From Phenylobacterium deserti (GTDB lineage Bacteria > Pseudomonadota > Alphaproteobacteria > Caulobacterales > Caulobacteraceae), in assembly GCA_943332615.1 (NCBI GenBank), contig CALQQB010000002.1, forward strand, positions 1 to 64,000: DNA of 64,000 bases, given 5' to 3'. Numbering within the stretch: the stretch's first letter is position 1; every line of letters starts with the position of its first letter. Positions 18,855-29,270 of this stretch are shown here, in pieces. Under the pieces are notes generated by a model. The model was not told the DNA's origin and ran no database searches. It saw only the letters and a program-made list of their open reading frames with translations. The position numbers and the translations under genes are program-made.

Positions 18855-20342
18855 ATGAGCGAACGCATCCTGGTTATCGGAGCGGGAATGGCGGGCCTGT
18901 GGAGCGCCATGGCGCTGGCCCGGGCCGATCGCGAGATCGTCGTCCTCGACCGCGACCCGCCGCCGCCAGAGGGCGACGCCGATGCGGCCTTCGACCATTG
19001 GCAACGCCGCGGCGTCGGCCACCTGCGCCACAGCCACGCGTTCCTCGCCCGCCTGCGCACTCTCGTGCGGGACGAGCATCCGCAGCTGATGGAACAGCTG
19101 CGCGCCGCCGGCTGCCGCGAACTGGGCTTCGAAGGCGGCCTCACCGCCAAGCACCGCGAAACCTACACACCCCATCCCATTGACGCAGACCTGGCGATCC
19201 TGACCAGCCGCCGCACGACCCTGGAACTGGTGATGCGGCGCTATGTGGAGCGCCTTCCGGGTGTGATTTTTCGGGCGGATACCTTTGTAAAGGCGCTGAA
19301 ACTTAACCCCGGCGTTCCGCCGACGGTGAAGGGCGTGGTGCTGCAGGACGGCAGCGAATTGGAGGCCGACCTCGTGGTGGACGCGGCAGGCCGCAATTCC
19401 CTGGCCTACGAGCAGCTCTCCGCCGCTGGGATGGCCATCCCGGAGAGCTCCGAGCCCTGCGGCGTGATCTATTTCACCCGTCACTATCGCCTGAAGCCCG
19501 GCCAGGCCGAGCCGGAGCGCGGCAAGTTCGGGACCACCGGCGACCTTGGCTACCTGAAGTTCGGTGTATTCCCCGGCGACAGCGGCTGTTTCTCCATCAC
19601 CCTCTGCGCGCCCGAGGTCGAGGAGGAGATGCGCAAGGCCATAGTCGATCCCGACACCTTCGACGCCATCTGTCGCAAGTTGCCCGGCGTCGCCCCCTGG
19701 ATCGAGCCGGAGCGGACGGACCCGACAAGCCGTGTGTTCGGCATGGGCCAGCTGGAAAGCCGCTGGCGCGACTATGCGCCGGATGGCCGGCCGGCCGTGC
19801 TGCGGCTGTTCCCGGTCGGAGACAGCGTGGTGCGGACCAACCCGCTCTACGGTCGCGGCTGTTCCTTCGCCGCAGTCAGCGCGCACCAGCTGCGCGACGC
19901 CCTGGCGGCCAGCACTGATCCAGCCCAGCGGATGATAGCCTACCGTACCGCCCTGGAACGCGAACTTCGACCCTATGACAAGGTGATGCGGCAGGCCGAC
20001 CGCTCCGCCATCCGTCGCGCCCGCGCCGCCCTGATGCCGGAAAGCAAGCCCTCGGTGCGGGCGAAGATGGCGAGCAGCTTCCTCAACGACGGGGTGGTAA
20101 TCGCCATGCGCGAGGACGTGGAGCTGCTGCGCGCCTTCCTGCGCGGCTTCCACATGCTGGAATCGCCGGACGCCTGGCTGAAACGCCCCGCCAACCTGGC
20201 CAGAATCGCCCGGGTCTGGGCGCGCGGCAAGACGCGCAACGCCGACCTCTATCCGCCCAAGGCGGGGCCGGACCGCGACGAGATGTTTGCCGCGGTCGGC
20301 GTGTCCGCCACCGCCGATGTGGACCGCATCCGCGCCGCTTGA
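18855..20342 (+). CDS. FAD-dependent oxidoreductase/monooxygenase
   Basis: A 495-residue flavoprotein. It begins with an FAD-binding Rossmann motif (ILVIGAGMAGLWSAMAL) followed by VVLDRD, and has the second FAD motif near residue 310 (LFPVGDSVVRTNPLYGRGC). HLRHSHAFLARL near residue 60 and VVDAAGRNS near 180 are typical of the p-hydroxybenzoate-hydroxylase-like group also seen with halogenases and geranylgeranyl reductases. The substrate cannot be told. ATG 18855 follows GGGA by 10 bases. The aldehyde dehydrogenase starts 58 bases downstream, suggesting a shared transcript. Confidence 0.85.
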   Translation: MSERILVIGAGMAGLWSAMALARADREIVVLDRDPPPPEGDADAAFDHWQRRGVGHLRHSHAFLARLRTLVRDEHPQLMEQLRAAGCRELGFEGGLTAKHRETYTPHPIDADLAILTSRRTTLELVMRRYVERLPGVIFRADTFVKALKLNPGVPPTVKGVVLQDGSELEADLVVDAAGRNSLAYEQLSAAGMAIPESSEPCGVIYFTRHYRLKPGQAEPERGKFGTTGDLGYLKFGVFPGDSGCFSITLCAPEVEEEMRKAIVDPDTFDAICRKLPGVAPWIEPERTDPTSRVFGMGQLESRWRDYAPDGRPAVLRLFPVGDSVVRTNPLYGRGCSFAAVSAHQLRDALAASTDPAQRMIAYRTALERELRPYDKVMRQADRSAIRRARAALMPESKPSVRAKMASSFLNDGVVIAMREDVELLRAFLRGFHMLESPDAWLKRPANLARIARVWARGKTRNADLYPPKAGPDRDEMFAAVGVSATADVDRIRAA

Positions 20343-20400
20343 CCGCCGCTGCGTAAAGCGCGTTGCCTGCCGCCTTCAGGTTTCCCGAAGGGCGCGCGCG

Positions 20401-21804
20401 ATGTCGGACTACAAGCTGCTCATCAACGGCCAACTCGTGGCCGGCGATATGACGATGCCGGTGATCAATCCCGCGACGGAAGAGCCCGTCGCCGTCTGCG
20501 CGCGCGCCTCGAAGGGTCAGCTGGACCAGGCGGTCGCCGCCGCCAAGATAGCCTTCCCGGCCTGGAGCCGGACCACGATGGACGAGCGGCGCGCGGTGCT
20601 GGTGGCCATCGCCGACGTCATCCAGGCCAACCTGACCGACCTCGCCCGCCTGCTGACCCAGGAACAGGGCAAGCCGCTGGCCGACGCCACCGGCGAGATC
20701 TTCGGCGCCTCGGCCTTCTTCCGCTACTTCGCCAGCCTGGACCTGCCGGCGACGGTGGTGACCGACGACGCCACGAGCCGGATCGAGATCCGCCGCAAGC
20801 CGCTGGGCGTGGTGGGCTGCATCGTGCCCTGGAACTTCCCGATGATCCTGATGGCCTTCAAGGTCCCCGCCGCCCTGCTGGCCGGCAACACCGTGATCCT
20901 GAAGCCCGCCGCGACCACGCCGCTGACAGCGCTGAAGCTGGGCGAACTGATCAAGGACATCGTGCCCCCGGGCGTGGTCAACATCATCAGCGACGCCAAC
21001 GACCTGGGCGGCGAGATGACCACGCACCCCGACATCCGCAAGATCAGCTTCACCGGCTCCACCGAGACCGGCAAGAAGGTGATGGCCTCAGCGGCCGACG
21101 CCCTGAAGCGCATCTCGCTGGAACTGGGCGGCAACGACGCCCTGATCGTGCTGGACGACGTCGATCCCAAGGAGATGGCGCCCAAGGTCTATGGCGCGGC
21201 CATGCAGAACGCCGGCCAGGTGTGCATCGCGGCCAAGCGGATCTACGTCCACGAGAGCATGTACGACGCCATGTGCGACGAGCTGGTCAAGTGCGCCAAC
21301 GCCGCCGTGGTCGGTGACGGGCTGGAACAGGGCACCCAGATGGGACCGCTGCAGAACAAGGCCCAGTTCGAGAAGGTCATGGGCTTCATCGAGAGCGCCA
21401 AGCAGGACGGCAAGGTGATCGCCGGCGGCGGCCGCAAGGGCGACAAGGGCTATTTCATCAACCCGACCATCGTGCGCGACATCGCCGAGGGCTCGAAGCT
21501 GGTGGACGAAGAGCAGTTCGGCCCGGTCATGCCGGTGATCAAATACTCCGACCCCGCCGACGCCGTGCGCCGCGCCAACGCCTCGATCTATGGCCTGGGC
21601 GGCTCGATCTGGGCGAAGGACTCCAACCGCGCCTGGGACCTGGCGACGGAGATGGAGTCCGGCTCGGTGTGGGTCAACAAGCACGCCGACCTGCAACCCC
21701 ACCTCCCCTTCGGCGGTGCCAAGTTCTCCGGCATCGGCTCGGAGCTCGGCGAAGATGGCCTGAAGGAATTCACCCAGGTCCAGGTCCTGAACATGGCGCG
21801 CTGA
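20401..21804 (+). CDS. NAD(P)-dependent aldehyde dehydrogenase
   Basis: A 467-residue member of the ALDH superfamily, oxidising an aldehyde to an acid in the cytoplasm. Visible: PWNFPM (cofactor and substrate channel), FTGSTETGKKV (nucleotide loop), catalytic base in LELGGNDALIV, the nucleophilic cysteine in NAGQVCIAAKRIYV near residue 280, and EEQFGPVMPV. The C-terminus PFGGAKFSGIGSE is typical of the betaine/succinate-semialdehyde group, but substrate assignment is not safe. The start at 20401 (MSDYKLLING) fits the family; an upstream ATG would overlap the FAD oxidoreductase gene by 56 bases. Confidence 0.92.
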   Translation: MSDYKLLINGQLVAGDMTMPVINPATEEPVAVCARASKGQLDQAVAAAKIAFPAWSRTTMDERRAVLVAIADVIQANLTDLARLLTQEQGKPLADATGEIFGASAFFRYFASLDLPATVVTDDATSRIEIRRKPLGVVGCIVPWNFPMILMAFKVPAALLAGNTVILKPAATTPLTALKLGELIKDIVPPGVVNIISDANDLGGEMTTHPDIRKISFTGSTETGKKVMASAADALKRISLELGGNDALIVLDDVDPKEMAPKVYGAAMQNAGQVCIAAKRIYVHESMYDAMCDELVKCANAAVVGDGLEQGTQMGPLQNKAQFEKVMGFIESAKQDGKVIAGGGRKGDKGYFINPTIVRDIAEGSKLVDEEQFGPVMPVIKYSDPADAVRRANASIYGLGGSIWAKDSNRAWDLATEMESGSVWVNKHADLQPHLPFGGAKFSGIGSELGEDGLKEFTQVQVLNMAR

Positions 21805-21893
21805 GACAGCGGCAATCGGCGCTGTTTGACGAACCGGACATACCGCCTATTTGAACGCGGCTTAGGTATGGCTGGGGCGGCCAGGGGGCGGGT

Positions 21894-23488
<1,595 letters not shown>

Positions 23489-23492
<4 letters not shown>

Positions 23493-23542
23493 AACCGGTA
23501 GGTCGCCCCCATCCGCACCGTGCGCGGCTCCACCACCCGGCT
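23489..23542 (-). pseudogene. Last ~17 codons of a TonB-dependent receptor (remnant)
   Basis: On the minus strand, codons ending at a TAG (23491-23489) read LSRVVEPRTVRMGATYRF. This is the standard final beta-strand and terminal YRF of TonB-dependent outer-membrane receptors. Upstream of it the frame loses family character and hits a stop within about ten codons, so the other 600 or more codons are gone. It overlaps the MFS stop codon by a few bases. I read it as the scar of a deleted receptor gene; chance similarity of so short a stretch is possible. Confidence 0.45.
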
Positions 23543-23648
23543 CAGCCCCTTCCTTAGGGGGCAACCGAAGGGTCATCGCGGACGACGGGAGCCAGGGCCT
23601 GGACCGGCCCTCGGCACCGGAGTCCAGCGGTCTCGGGGATGGCAATCA

Positions 23649-23680
23649 TGTCCCCTTCAACCCGTGTCCCCTGCAACCCG
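23649..23680 (+). repeat. 16-base tandem repeat
   Basis: TGTCCCCTTCAACCCG (23649-23664) is followed directly by TGTCCCCTGCAACCCG (23665-23680), differing by one base. It lies between the receptor remnant and the small membrane protein gene, at the border of the less GC-rich accessory stretch. Multiple short TGTCC-type repeats occur at ends of some insertion sequences, but no transposase is visible. Confidence 0.55.
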
Positions 23681-23734
23681 AAATCGTCGAGGTCTGCGAG
23701 ACGGCCTTGCGTGCGTCTTTGCGCCCAGCGGGTT

Positions 23735-24031
23735 CTATTCGTGTTCGCCGTCGGGTCTCCGGCCCGATGAGAGTGCGAACAACGCCGGCTTACGTTCAGC
23801 CACCGTGTAGGTCGCAACAGTTATGGCGGCCGCCGAAATCAGGACGGCATGCCCGATGAGACTTGCCGCGAAGAATGTGTAGCTGCCAGCAGCAATAGTG
23901 AAGGATGCAGCCCACATCCACCCCAGCACCTGCAAGATCATGTGGCGCGTAGCCAAGTCTGGAATATGCCGCAGCGGGCTGACATTCGAGTCGAATATAA
24001 AGTTCCAAGCATGGACGATGAGTTTTCTCAC
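23735..24031 (-). CDS. Small two-helix membrane protein of unknown function
   Basis: A 98-residue protein from GTG 24031, with AAGGAA about nine bases upstream as ribosome site. The N-terminal 30 residues (RKLIVHAWNFIFDSN...) are amphipathic; two hydrophobic segments follow (about residues 33-52 and 54-76) and then a short charged tail. The base composition is visibly lower in GC than the surroundings, so it may be acquired DNA. I do not recognise the family. It sits alone between the TonB-receptor remnant and a long non-coding stretch. Confidence 0.6.
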   Translation of the reverse strand: MRKLIVHAWNFIFDSNVSPLRHIPDLATRHMILQVLGWMWAASFTIAAGSYTFFAASLIGHAVLISAAAITVATYTVAERKPALFALSSGRRPDGEHE

Positions 24032-24310
24032 GATGTATTTCCTTGTGATCTTACCAAGTTTGCGTGTTGTGCTGACAACTGATGCGAGAATGGATGAAAC
24101 GCGCCATATGGTCGTGTTCTGTACGAACGGACGGCTCAGACCTAACCTGGCTTCCTGCTCGGCCGGACAGAGCCCTCTTTCGTGACGATCCCGGAGCGGA
24201 TCTGGAGCGCGTAAGGGCGCCTCCAGGCGCGCCGCGCTTGCCGGGACAAATCGCTGTCGCGCAACGCCGATCGCTGCGCGCCAAGTCGAACCCTTCAGGG
24301 ATCTCTGAAT

Positions 24311-24376
24311 TTGTCATGGACAATGTCCGGTTATCGCCCCGACATTCGGCCAATGTGGCTACTTTGTCTAGGACAA
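24311..24376. promoter_or_regulatory. Pair of TTGTC-N3-GACAA dyads
   Basis: TTGTC-ATG-GACAA (24311-24323) and TTGTC-TAG-GACAA (24364-24376; its arms extend to TTTGTC/GACAAA) are the same palindrome with different centres. The 53-base spacing is about five helical turns, as expected for a dimeric repressor binding two sites cooperatively. No regulator gene is adjacent. Confidence 0.4.
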
Positions 24377-24436
24377 AATAGATTCCGGGGTTGAGGGCCT
24401 GGACGACACGGGGGATTCCGGGCGCATCGCGCAATT

Positions 24437-24535
24437 ACGGTGAAGGTGTGGACGGCGCTCACGTCGGCATGGGTGCGCCGGGAGGATCGTTGTCGAGCCG
24501 CATCGTCAGACGAAAACCGTCCACACCCTCACCGT
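24437..24535. repeat. 19-base inverted repeat, one mismatch
   Basis: ACGGTGAAGGTGTGGACGG at 24437-24455 is matched in inverted orientation by 24517-24535 with a single difference. The 61-base interval has no coding character. It could fold as a long-stem RNA or be the ends of a miniature element. Confidence 0.55.
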
Positions 24536-24641
24536 CATTAAGACGCGCACGTCGAACGCGGCGCGCCGCCGCCCGTTTCCAGCTCAAACTTTCCCACCCT
24601 GACGGCGCCGCCGTCTGTCCCTGCCCATCAAGCGAGGGACA

Positions 24642-25241
24642 TCACGCCGAGCTGAGCCACGCATCCTCTTCCGGCTCGAAATCGAGCGCGGCCTGCGGCG
24701 GGTCGGCCAGGTCGCGCCAGCCGGCGATGGCGTCGGGCGGGAAGCCCACGTCCATGGCCAGCCGTGCCACGTGGTCGTCCAGCGGCTCGTCGCAGAAGCT
24801 GTCCTTCAGGCAATCCTCGGCGATGGTCTCTTCGACGCCCTGGCGATGGAAGGCGAACGTCTCAGCGGCGGACTCGTCCCATTCGGCGCTCTCGCGCTCG
24901 TCTTCGGGCCGCTCGGCCTCGTTCCAGGCCAGCCGCAGCAGGGCCTCGCGCACCTCGCCGATGCGCCGGGCCACCGCCGCGCCGCCGGGCTTTGCCTTGG
25001 GCATGTTGGCCTGAACCTGGTCGGCGGCCGCCAGCTCACGCCGCAGCCGCACCTTCAGCGCCAGGCTTTGGCGATAGGACCGCGCCGCGCGCTGATAGCT
25101 GCGCGCCAGCCCGCTGGCTTCCTCGGAGTCCTCCGCCGCCAGCGCCCGGCGCGCAAAATCCCGCGCCAGCGCCAGATCGTGCTGCGCCAGTTCGACGAGG
25201 CCGAGAGCGTCTTCCTCGGTGATGTTGAGGGCGTCGAGCAT
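24642..25241 (-). CDS. Conserved-looking cytoplasmic protein of unknown function
   Basis: A 199-residue acidic, largely helical protein without signal peptide. The first 90 residues form an alanine/leucine-rich helical region (DLALARDFARRALAAEDSEE...), followed by a short basic stretch (MPKAKPGG) and an acidic C-terminal half with two cysteines (AEDCLKDSFCDEP) and WRDLADPP. No known motif was seen. Codon use is like that of core genes, and third positions are strongly GC, so the frame is likely real. Confidence 0.7.
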   Translation of the reverse strand: MLDALNITEEDALGLVELAQHDLALARDFARRALAAEDSEEASGLARSYQRAARSYRQSLALKVRLRRELAAADQVQANMPKAKPGGAAVARRIGEVREALLRLAWNEAERPEDERESAEWDESAAETFAFHRQGVEETIAEDCLKDSFCDEPLDDHVARLAMDVGFPPDAIAGWRDLADPPQAALDFEPEEDAWLSSA

Positions 25242-25334
25242 GTTGGAGGGGAGTGAAGCACGGGGGTGCGTCAGAATCGGACGTAGGGGCTGGCTGGCTG
25301 CTGATATGGATTACGGCCAGCCGGCGCTACACCT

Positions 25335-28300
25335 TCACCAAGCCATGACGGCGGTGATCGAGGCCTTGTTGGAGAAGATCCTGCGCTGGGCGTGCCCGCT
25401 GTAACCGAGCTTGATCTGGGTCGCGGCGGTGGGCCTGAACGCCATGCCGGCTTCAAACGCGATACCATCGCGACCGACGTCGACGCTGCCGGTGTCCCAA
25501 TTGGCCCCGCCCAGGGCGACGGGACGCAGCGTCCTGCCGTTGGCGCCGATTTCATGGGTCCAGCTGGCGGCCAGCGAAGCGGCGACCCGGTCGTGTTGCA
25601 TGCGGCCCTCAAGCCCGAGCCGGGTTTGCCCGCTGCTCCACTGACCGCTGCCGAGGGTCAGGTTGTTGATCCCGCCGCCGGTTTCCTGGGCCCCGCCGGC
25701 CTTGACCCGTTCCGCCTGCACGCCGGCGATCCCGGAGATTCGGTAATTGCGACCGGTGATCAGCTGATAGCGGCTTTCCAGGGAGACCCCCAACGCGCGC
25801 AGGTTTTCCGAAGCCTGGCTGGTGGTGGACCCGCCCACCAGAGCCTTGGTGTTCCGCACCATCGCCCAGTCGCTTATCGATCCGGCCAGCGCCGCCCGCA
25901 CGGACCACTTTCCAGACTGGCGGGCGCCGTAGATTGAGATCGACGCGCCGGTGTCCTTTGCTGAACTGAGGGCGTCGGAGGTGAGTTCGCCCTTGCGGTA
26001 GCTGACCGCCACGCCGAGCTGACTGGAGCAGGTATTGACGGGGCTAACCCCGGCGACGAAGCCATAGCGGCCGTTCCTGAAGCCTAGCGCGTTGGTGTCG
26101 CCGGTGACGCGCTCGCGGTCGCCCACGATCTCGATCCAGCCGGTCTTCGGGCTGCAGGACGTTGCCTGTGAACGCGCCAGGTCTCCAGGCTGATCATCGT
26201 GGCCGACGTTGTTCAGCACGGTCTTGAGGCTGGAGCGCAGGGCCAGACGATCAGACAGAACCTCGTCGGCATAGACCTCCCCGCCCAGTTGCTGGAAGGC
26301 GGCGGGAAGTTGGTCGGCGTTCAGGCCGTAGAGCCCGGAAAACAGGGCCTGGGCCGGGGTTCCGGCGGACCCGGCGGCGGGACGGATGGCGTCCAGGGCG
26401 GCGGCGGGCGCTGCGGCGTTCCCGATCCAGCCGCTGGACTGTGCCAACAGGCCGTAGCTGGCGGGGGTCACCACCAGATTGAGGGTCTTTGCCCCGTAAA
26501 GGACATCCAGTCTCTGGTTGGCGGCCAGGCCGCTGGCCGGCTGGGTCACGCCCGAGAAGCTGCCAGCAACACTGCCGGCGGTGACCACGGTGAAGGTGTC
26601 GCCCAGGACCGGGGTGAAGTTGTTGGTGGCCGAGCCGGTGATGCCACGCAGGGTGGGGGCGATCACGCCACCGGCGGTGAAGACGCCTGTGGCGCCGGTG
26701 ACGCTGAGCCGGTCATAGCTGCCCGCGCCGCCGGCGGCGCTCCAGGTGCGCCCATCGATATCAACGGCGTAGGTCGAGCCTGCGGCCTGGGTGACGTTTC
26801 CGGCCACGGTCAGGGTCCCGGGAGAGTTGCCCGGCGCCAGGGTTGCGCCGCTGGCTATCGCGACATTGCCAGCCACCGTCCCCGAGCCGCTGAGGGTGGC
26901 TCCGCTGGCCACAGTCAGACCTGAGGCCCCCAGCACCCCCTGAACCGCCAGCTTGCCCGCCTGAACCGTGGTCTGGCCGCTGATCGCGCTGGTACCGGTC
27001 AGTGTCAGGGTCCCGGCACCTGACTTGGTCAGGGCGCCCGTGCCGCTCATGGCGCCGGCGTAGGTCCCGTCCGTTACCTGGGCAAACGCCACAGAGCTAT
27101 TGTTGAGGATGGTGCCTTGCAGCGAGGTGGCGTTGCCGGACAGGGTTCCGGCGGCGACCGTCGTGCCGCCCGAAAAGGTGTTGGTTCCGGTCAGCGTCAG
27201 GGTTCCTGCGCCCGTCTTGGTCAGGGAGCCTATGCCGCTCATGGCACCGGCGTAGGTCCCGCTGGTCACCCGGGCAAACTGCACGGAACTGTTGTTGGCG
27301 ATGGCGCCCTGCAGCGAGGTGGTGTCGCCGGTCAGGGTTCCGGCGGCGACCGTCGTGCCCCCCGAGTAGGTGTTGGTGCCGGTAAGGTTCAGGGTTCCGG
27401 CACCCGCCTTGGTCAGGGTGCCCGTGCCACGCATGGCGCCGGCGTAGGTCCCGCTGGTCACCTGGGCAAACTGCACGGAACTGTTGTTGGCGATGGCGCC
27501 CTGCAGCGAGCCTGTGTCGCCGGTCAGGGTTCCGGCGGCGACCGTCGTGCCCCCCGAGTAGGTGTTGGTGCCGGTAAGGTTCAGGGTTCCGGCGCCCGCC
27601 TTGGTCAGGGCGCCTGCGCCGCTCATGGGGCCGGCGAAAGCCTGAGCATCAGAGCGATTGAAGATCAGCGCGCCGTTGTTGACGACGGGGCCGATGATTG
27701 CGCCCGTTGTTGCGCCGGCCCCCACCTGAAGCGCTGCGCCGGACGCAATCGTTGTGCCGCCGCTGTAGGTATTCTCCCCGGTCACCACCAGGCGGCCTGA
27801 GCCCTGCACCTCGACAAGGCCCGGCTGGGCGCCGTCCGACAGGATCCCGGACAGTGTATCGACCTGGCCGGCCGCCGTGACGAACGTCGGATCGCCGGAG
27901 GTCACGATGTTGTTGGCGAGCGTGACGTCCTGCCCCGGCGCGAAGCCTATCGTGCTGAAGGGGTTCATCGTGATCACGCCACTACCGAAGGCGCTGTTGT
28001 TGCCGGCGATCACATAGGTGCCGGATTTAAGCGTCGTTCCGCCGGCGTAGGTGTTCGTTCCGCTAAGCGTAATGGCGCCTCCAAGCCCGGAGTTTGTGAA
28101 CGTTAAACTTCCGGGTGTTTGGCCCGTTCGCGTTTGAAACTCGTCGTCCGCAATGGCGCCGGCGAAGGTCAGGCTATGGCCAGCGGCGTCGATGGCCCCG
28201 CCATTGTGGGTGATCGTGTAATGGGTGGTGTCTGAACCATCGATGTTAATCGAGAGCGTCCCGCCGTCGAATACAGGGTAGAGAGTGTTTCCAATATCTG

Positions 28301-29270
28301 AGATGTAGTTTCCGGATGTATTTTCAATATTCGTAGTTGTAATTATCGGAATGTCTGAAGCAAATGCAGATATTAAATCAAATATAATATAACCATCACC
28401 TATATTAAATCCCGACTGCATGATGATTGATGAAAATTCAAAATACACATATGATCCGCCGCCGCCGCCGGCGCCGCCATCGGAGTCGCCGCCGCCACCG
28501 CCACCGGAGACGCCGCCGCCGCCGCCGCCGCCATAGAGGCCGCCCCCACCGCCACCACCGAAGCCGCCTTGCGGCTGGCCATTATTTTCGCCGTCCCCGC
28601 CAGCAAACCCTCCTAGCAGCGCGGTTCCACCGCGGGCTCCGAAGGTATTCCCGCCGTCCGAGCTAAAGCCACCGCCACCGCCACCCTGGCCGCCCTCGCC
28701 GCACCCACCTTCACCGCCCCCACCTTCACCGCCGCCCTGGCCGCACGAGAAGGAGCCCAAATCCCTGGCCCCCGCGCCGGCGTCACCGTTTGATGTCGTC
28801 AAGCCCGCGCCACCGTCGGAAGAGGAGTATCCCGCACCGCCGCCGCCGCCCGCTACGATCAACGGGAACTGGACATCAGGGACCACCACAAAGCTCCCGC
28901 CACCGCCGCCGCCGGCCCAACCTCCCGGAAGGGCATAGCCGTCGCCACCCTTGCCGCCGACGATCAATTGCAGAGCTACTCCAGCAGGGATATCGATGTT
29001 GCCGACAACGCGGGCCCCGGCCCCGCCTACGTCGTTCACCCCCCTTCCCCCCGAAGCCCCGGCTACGGTGATCCGATAGGTGCCACCCGTGGTGATGGTG
29101 GTATTAACGATGCTGCCCGTGTAGTTATATGTGACCGTCTGAGCCATCACCGGCGTGTGAGGCACGGCAAAGCCCACGCACAGCGTCAGCCACGACACGG
29201 CCGTCATCAGCGACTGACGACGGCTGGTTCTGGGCAGGAGAGGGAGCCCTTGGGCGCACGGGTTGGGCAT
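25335..29270 (-). CDS. Glycine-rich autotransporter with PATR repeats
   Basis: A 1311-residue type Va surface protein. Order: signal peptide ending VMAQ (start ATG 29270, GAGGAAG upstream); a glycine-rich domain (about residues 40-285, long GGGGGG tracts interrupted by SFVVVPDVQFPLIVAGG) resembling the glycine-rich fold of animal ALK-type receptors; a Ser/Thr/Ile/Asn-rich junction; passenger-associated repeats (TLTKAGAGTLNLTGTNTYSG units, about 390-820); and a C-terminal beta-barrel domain (about 1040-1311) ending in tryptophan. The barrel should insert in the outer membrane and expose the passenger. DNA coding for the junction (about 28270-28440) is AT-rich, unlike the rest. No processing protease is seen nearby. 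Adhesion or aggregation is a likely role, not proven. Confidence 0.9.
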   Translation of the reverse strand: MPNPCAQGLPLLPRTSRRQSLMTAVSWLTLCVGFAVPHTPVMAQTVTYNYTGSIVNTTITTGGTYRITVAGASGGRGVNDVGGAGARVVGNIDIPAGVALQLIVGGKGGDGYALPGGWAGGGGGGSFVVVPDVQFPLIVAGGGGGAGYSSSDGGAGLTTSNGDAGAGARDLGSFSCGQGGGEGGGGEGGCGEGGQGGGGGGFSSDGGNTFGARGGTALLGGFAGGDGENNGQPQGGFGGGGGGGLYGGGGGGGVSGGGGGGDSDGGAGGGGGSYVYFEFSSIIMQSGFNIGDGYIIFDLISAFASDIPIITTTNIENTSGNYISDIGNTLYPVFDGGTLSINIDGSDTTHYTITHNGGAIDAAGHSLTFAGAIADDEFQTRTGQTPGSLTFTNSGLGGAITLSGTNTYAGGTTLKSGTYVIAGNNSAFGSGVITMNPFSTIGFAPGQDVTLANNIVTSGDPTFVTAAGQVDTLSGILSDGAQPGLVEVQGSGRLVVTGENTYSGGTTIASGAALQVGAGATTGAIIGPVVNNGALIFNRSDAQAFAGPMSGAGALTKAGAGTLNLTGTNTYSGGTTVAAGTLTGDTGSLQGAIANNSSVQFAQVTSGTYAGAMRGTGTLTKAGAGTLNLTGTNTYSGGTTVAAGTLTGDTTSLQGAIANNSSVQFARVTSGTYAGAMSGIGSLTKTGAGTLTLTGTNTFSGGTTVAAGTLSGNATSLQGTILNNSSVAFAQVTDGTYAGAMSGTGALTKSGAGTLTLTGTSAISGQTTVQAGKLAVQGVLGASGLTVASGATLSGSGTVAGNVAIASGATLAPGNSPGTLTVAGNVTQAAGSTYAVDIDGRTWSAAGGAGSYDRLSVTGATGVFTAGGVIAPTLRGITGSATNNFTPVLGDTFTVVTAGSVAGSFSGVTQPASGLAANQRLDVLYGAKTLNLVVTPASYGLLAQSSGWIGNAAAPAAALDAIRPAAGSAGTPAQALFSGLYGLNADQLPAAFQQLGGEVYADEVLSDRLALRSSLKTVLNNVGHDDQPGDLARSQATSCSPKTGWIEIVGDRERVTGDTNALGFRNGRYGFVAGVSPVNTCSSQLGVAVSYRKGELTSDALSSAKDTGASISIYGARQSGKWSVRAALAGSISDWAMVRNTKALVGGSTTSQASENLRALGVSLESRYQLITGRNYRISGIAGVQAERVKAGGAQETGGGINNLTLGSGQWSSGQTRLGLEGRMQHDRVAASLAASWTHEIGANGRTLRPVALGGANWDTGSVDVGRDGIAFEAGMAFRPTAATQIKLGYSGHAQRRIFSNKASITAVMAW
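26990..27650 (-). repeat. Tandem 192-base coding repeats in the autotransporter passenger
   Basis: Successive 64-residue units (LTKAGAGTLNLTGTNTYSG...AGAM.G.G) are encoded by DNA copies with a 192-base period; the two central copies are nearly identical at DNA level and outer copies have diverged. Such arrays expand and contract by recombination, so copy number may vary between strains. Confidence 0.8.

Larger units (their letters stand above)
24032..24641. other. 610-base non-coding stretch with several dyads
   Basis: No convincing gene on either strand. It holds two copies of the dyad TTGTC-N3-GACAA (24311-24323 and 24364-24376, 53 bases apart), ACATT-N5-AATGT near 24343, and a 19-base inverted repeat with one mismatch (24437-24455 and 24517-24535). 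The first 100 bases are the likely promoter and leader of the small membrane protein gene. Confidence 0.5.

Noticed and set aside
21805..21893. CAGCG-N8-CGCTG-TTT after the aldehyde dehydrogenase as a terminator
   Set aside because: The stem is only five bases with a weak T-run; not strong enough to annotate.
26990..27650. Regular repeats that might suggest a CRISPR array
   Set aside because: The period is 192 bases, the repeats are in frame and code for passenger repeats of an autotransporter.
28427..28666. Arg/His-rich 79-codon plus-strand frame
   Set aside because: It is the antisense of the polyglycine codons of the autotransporter.
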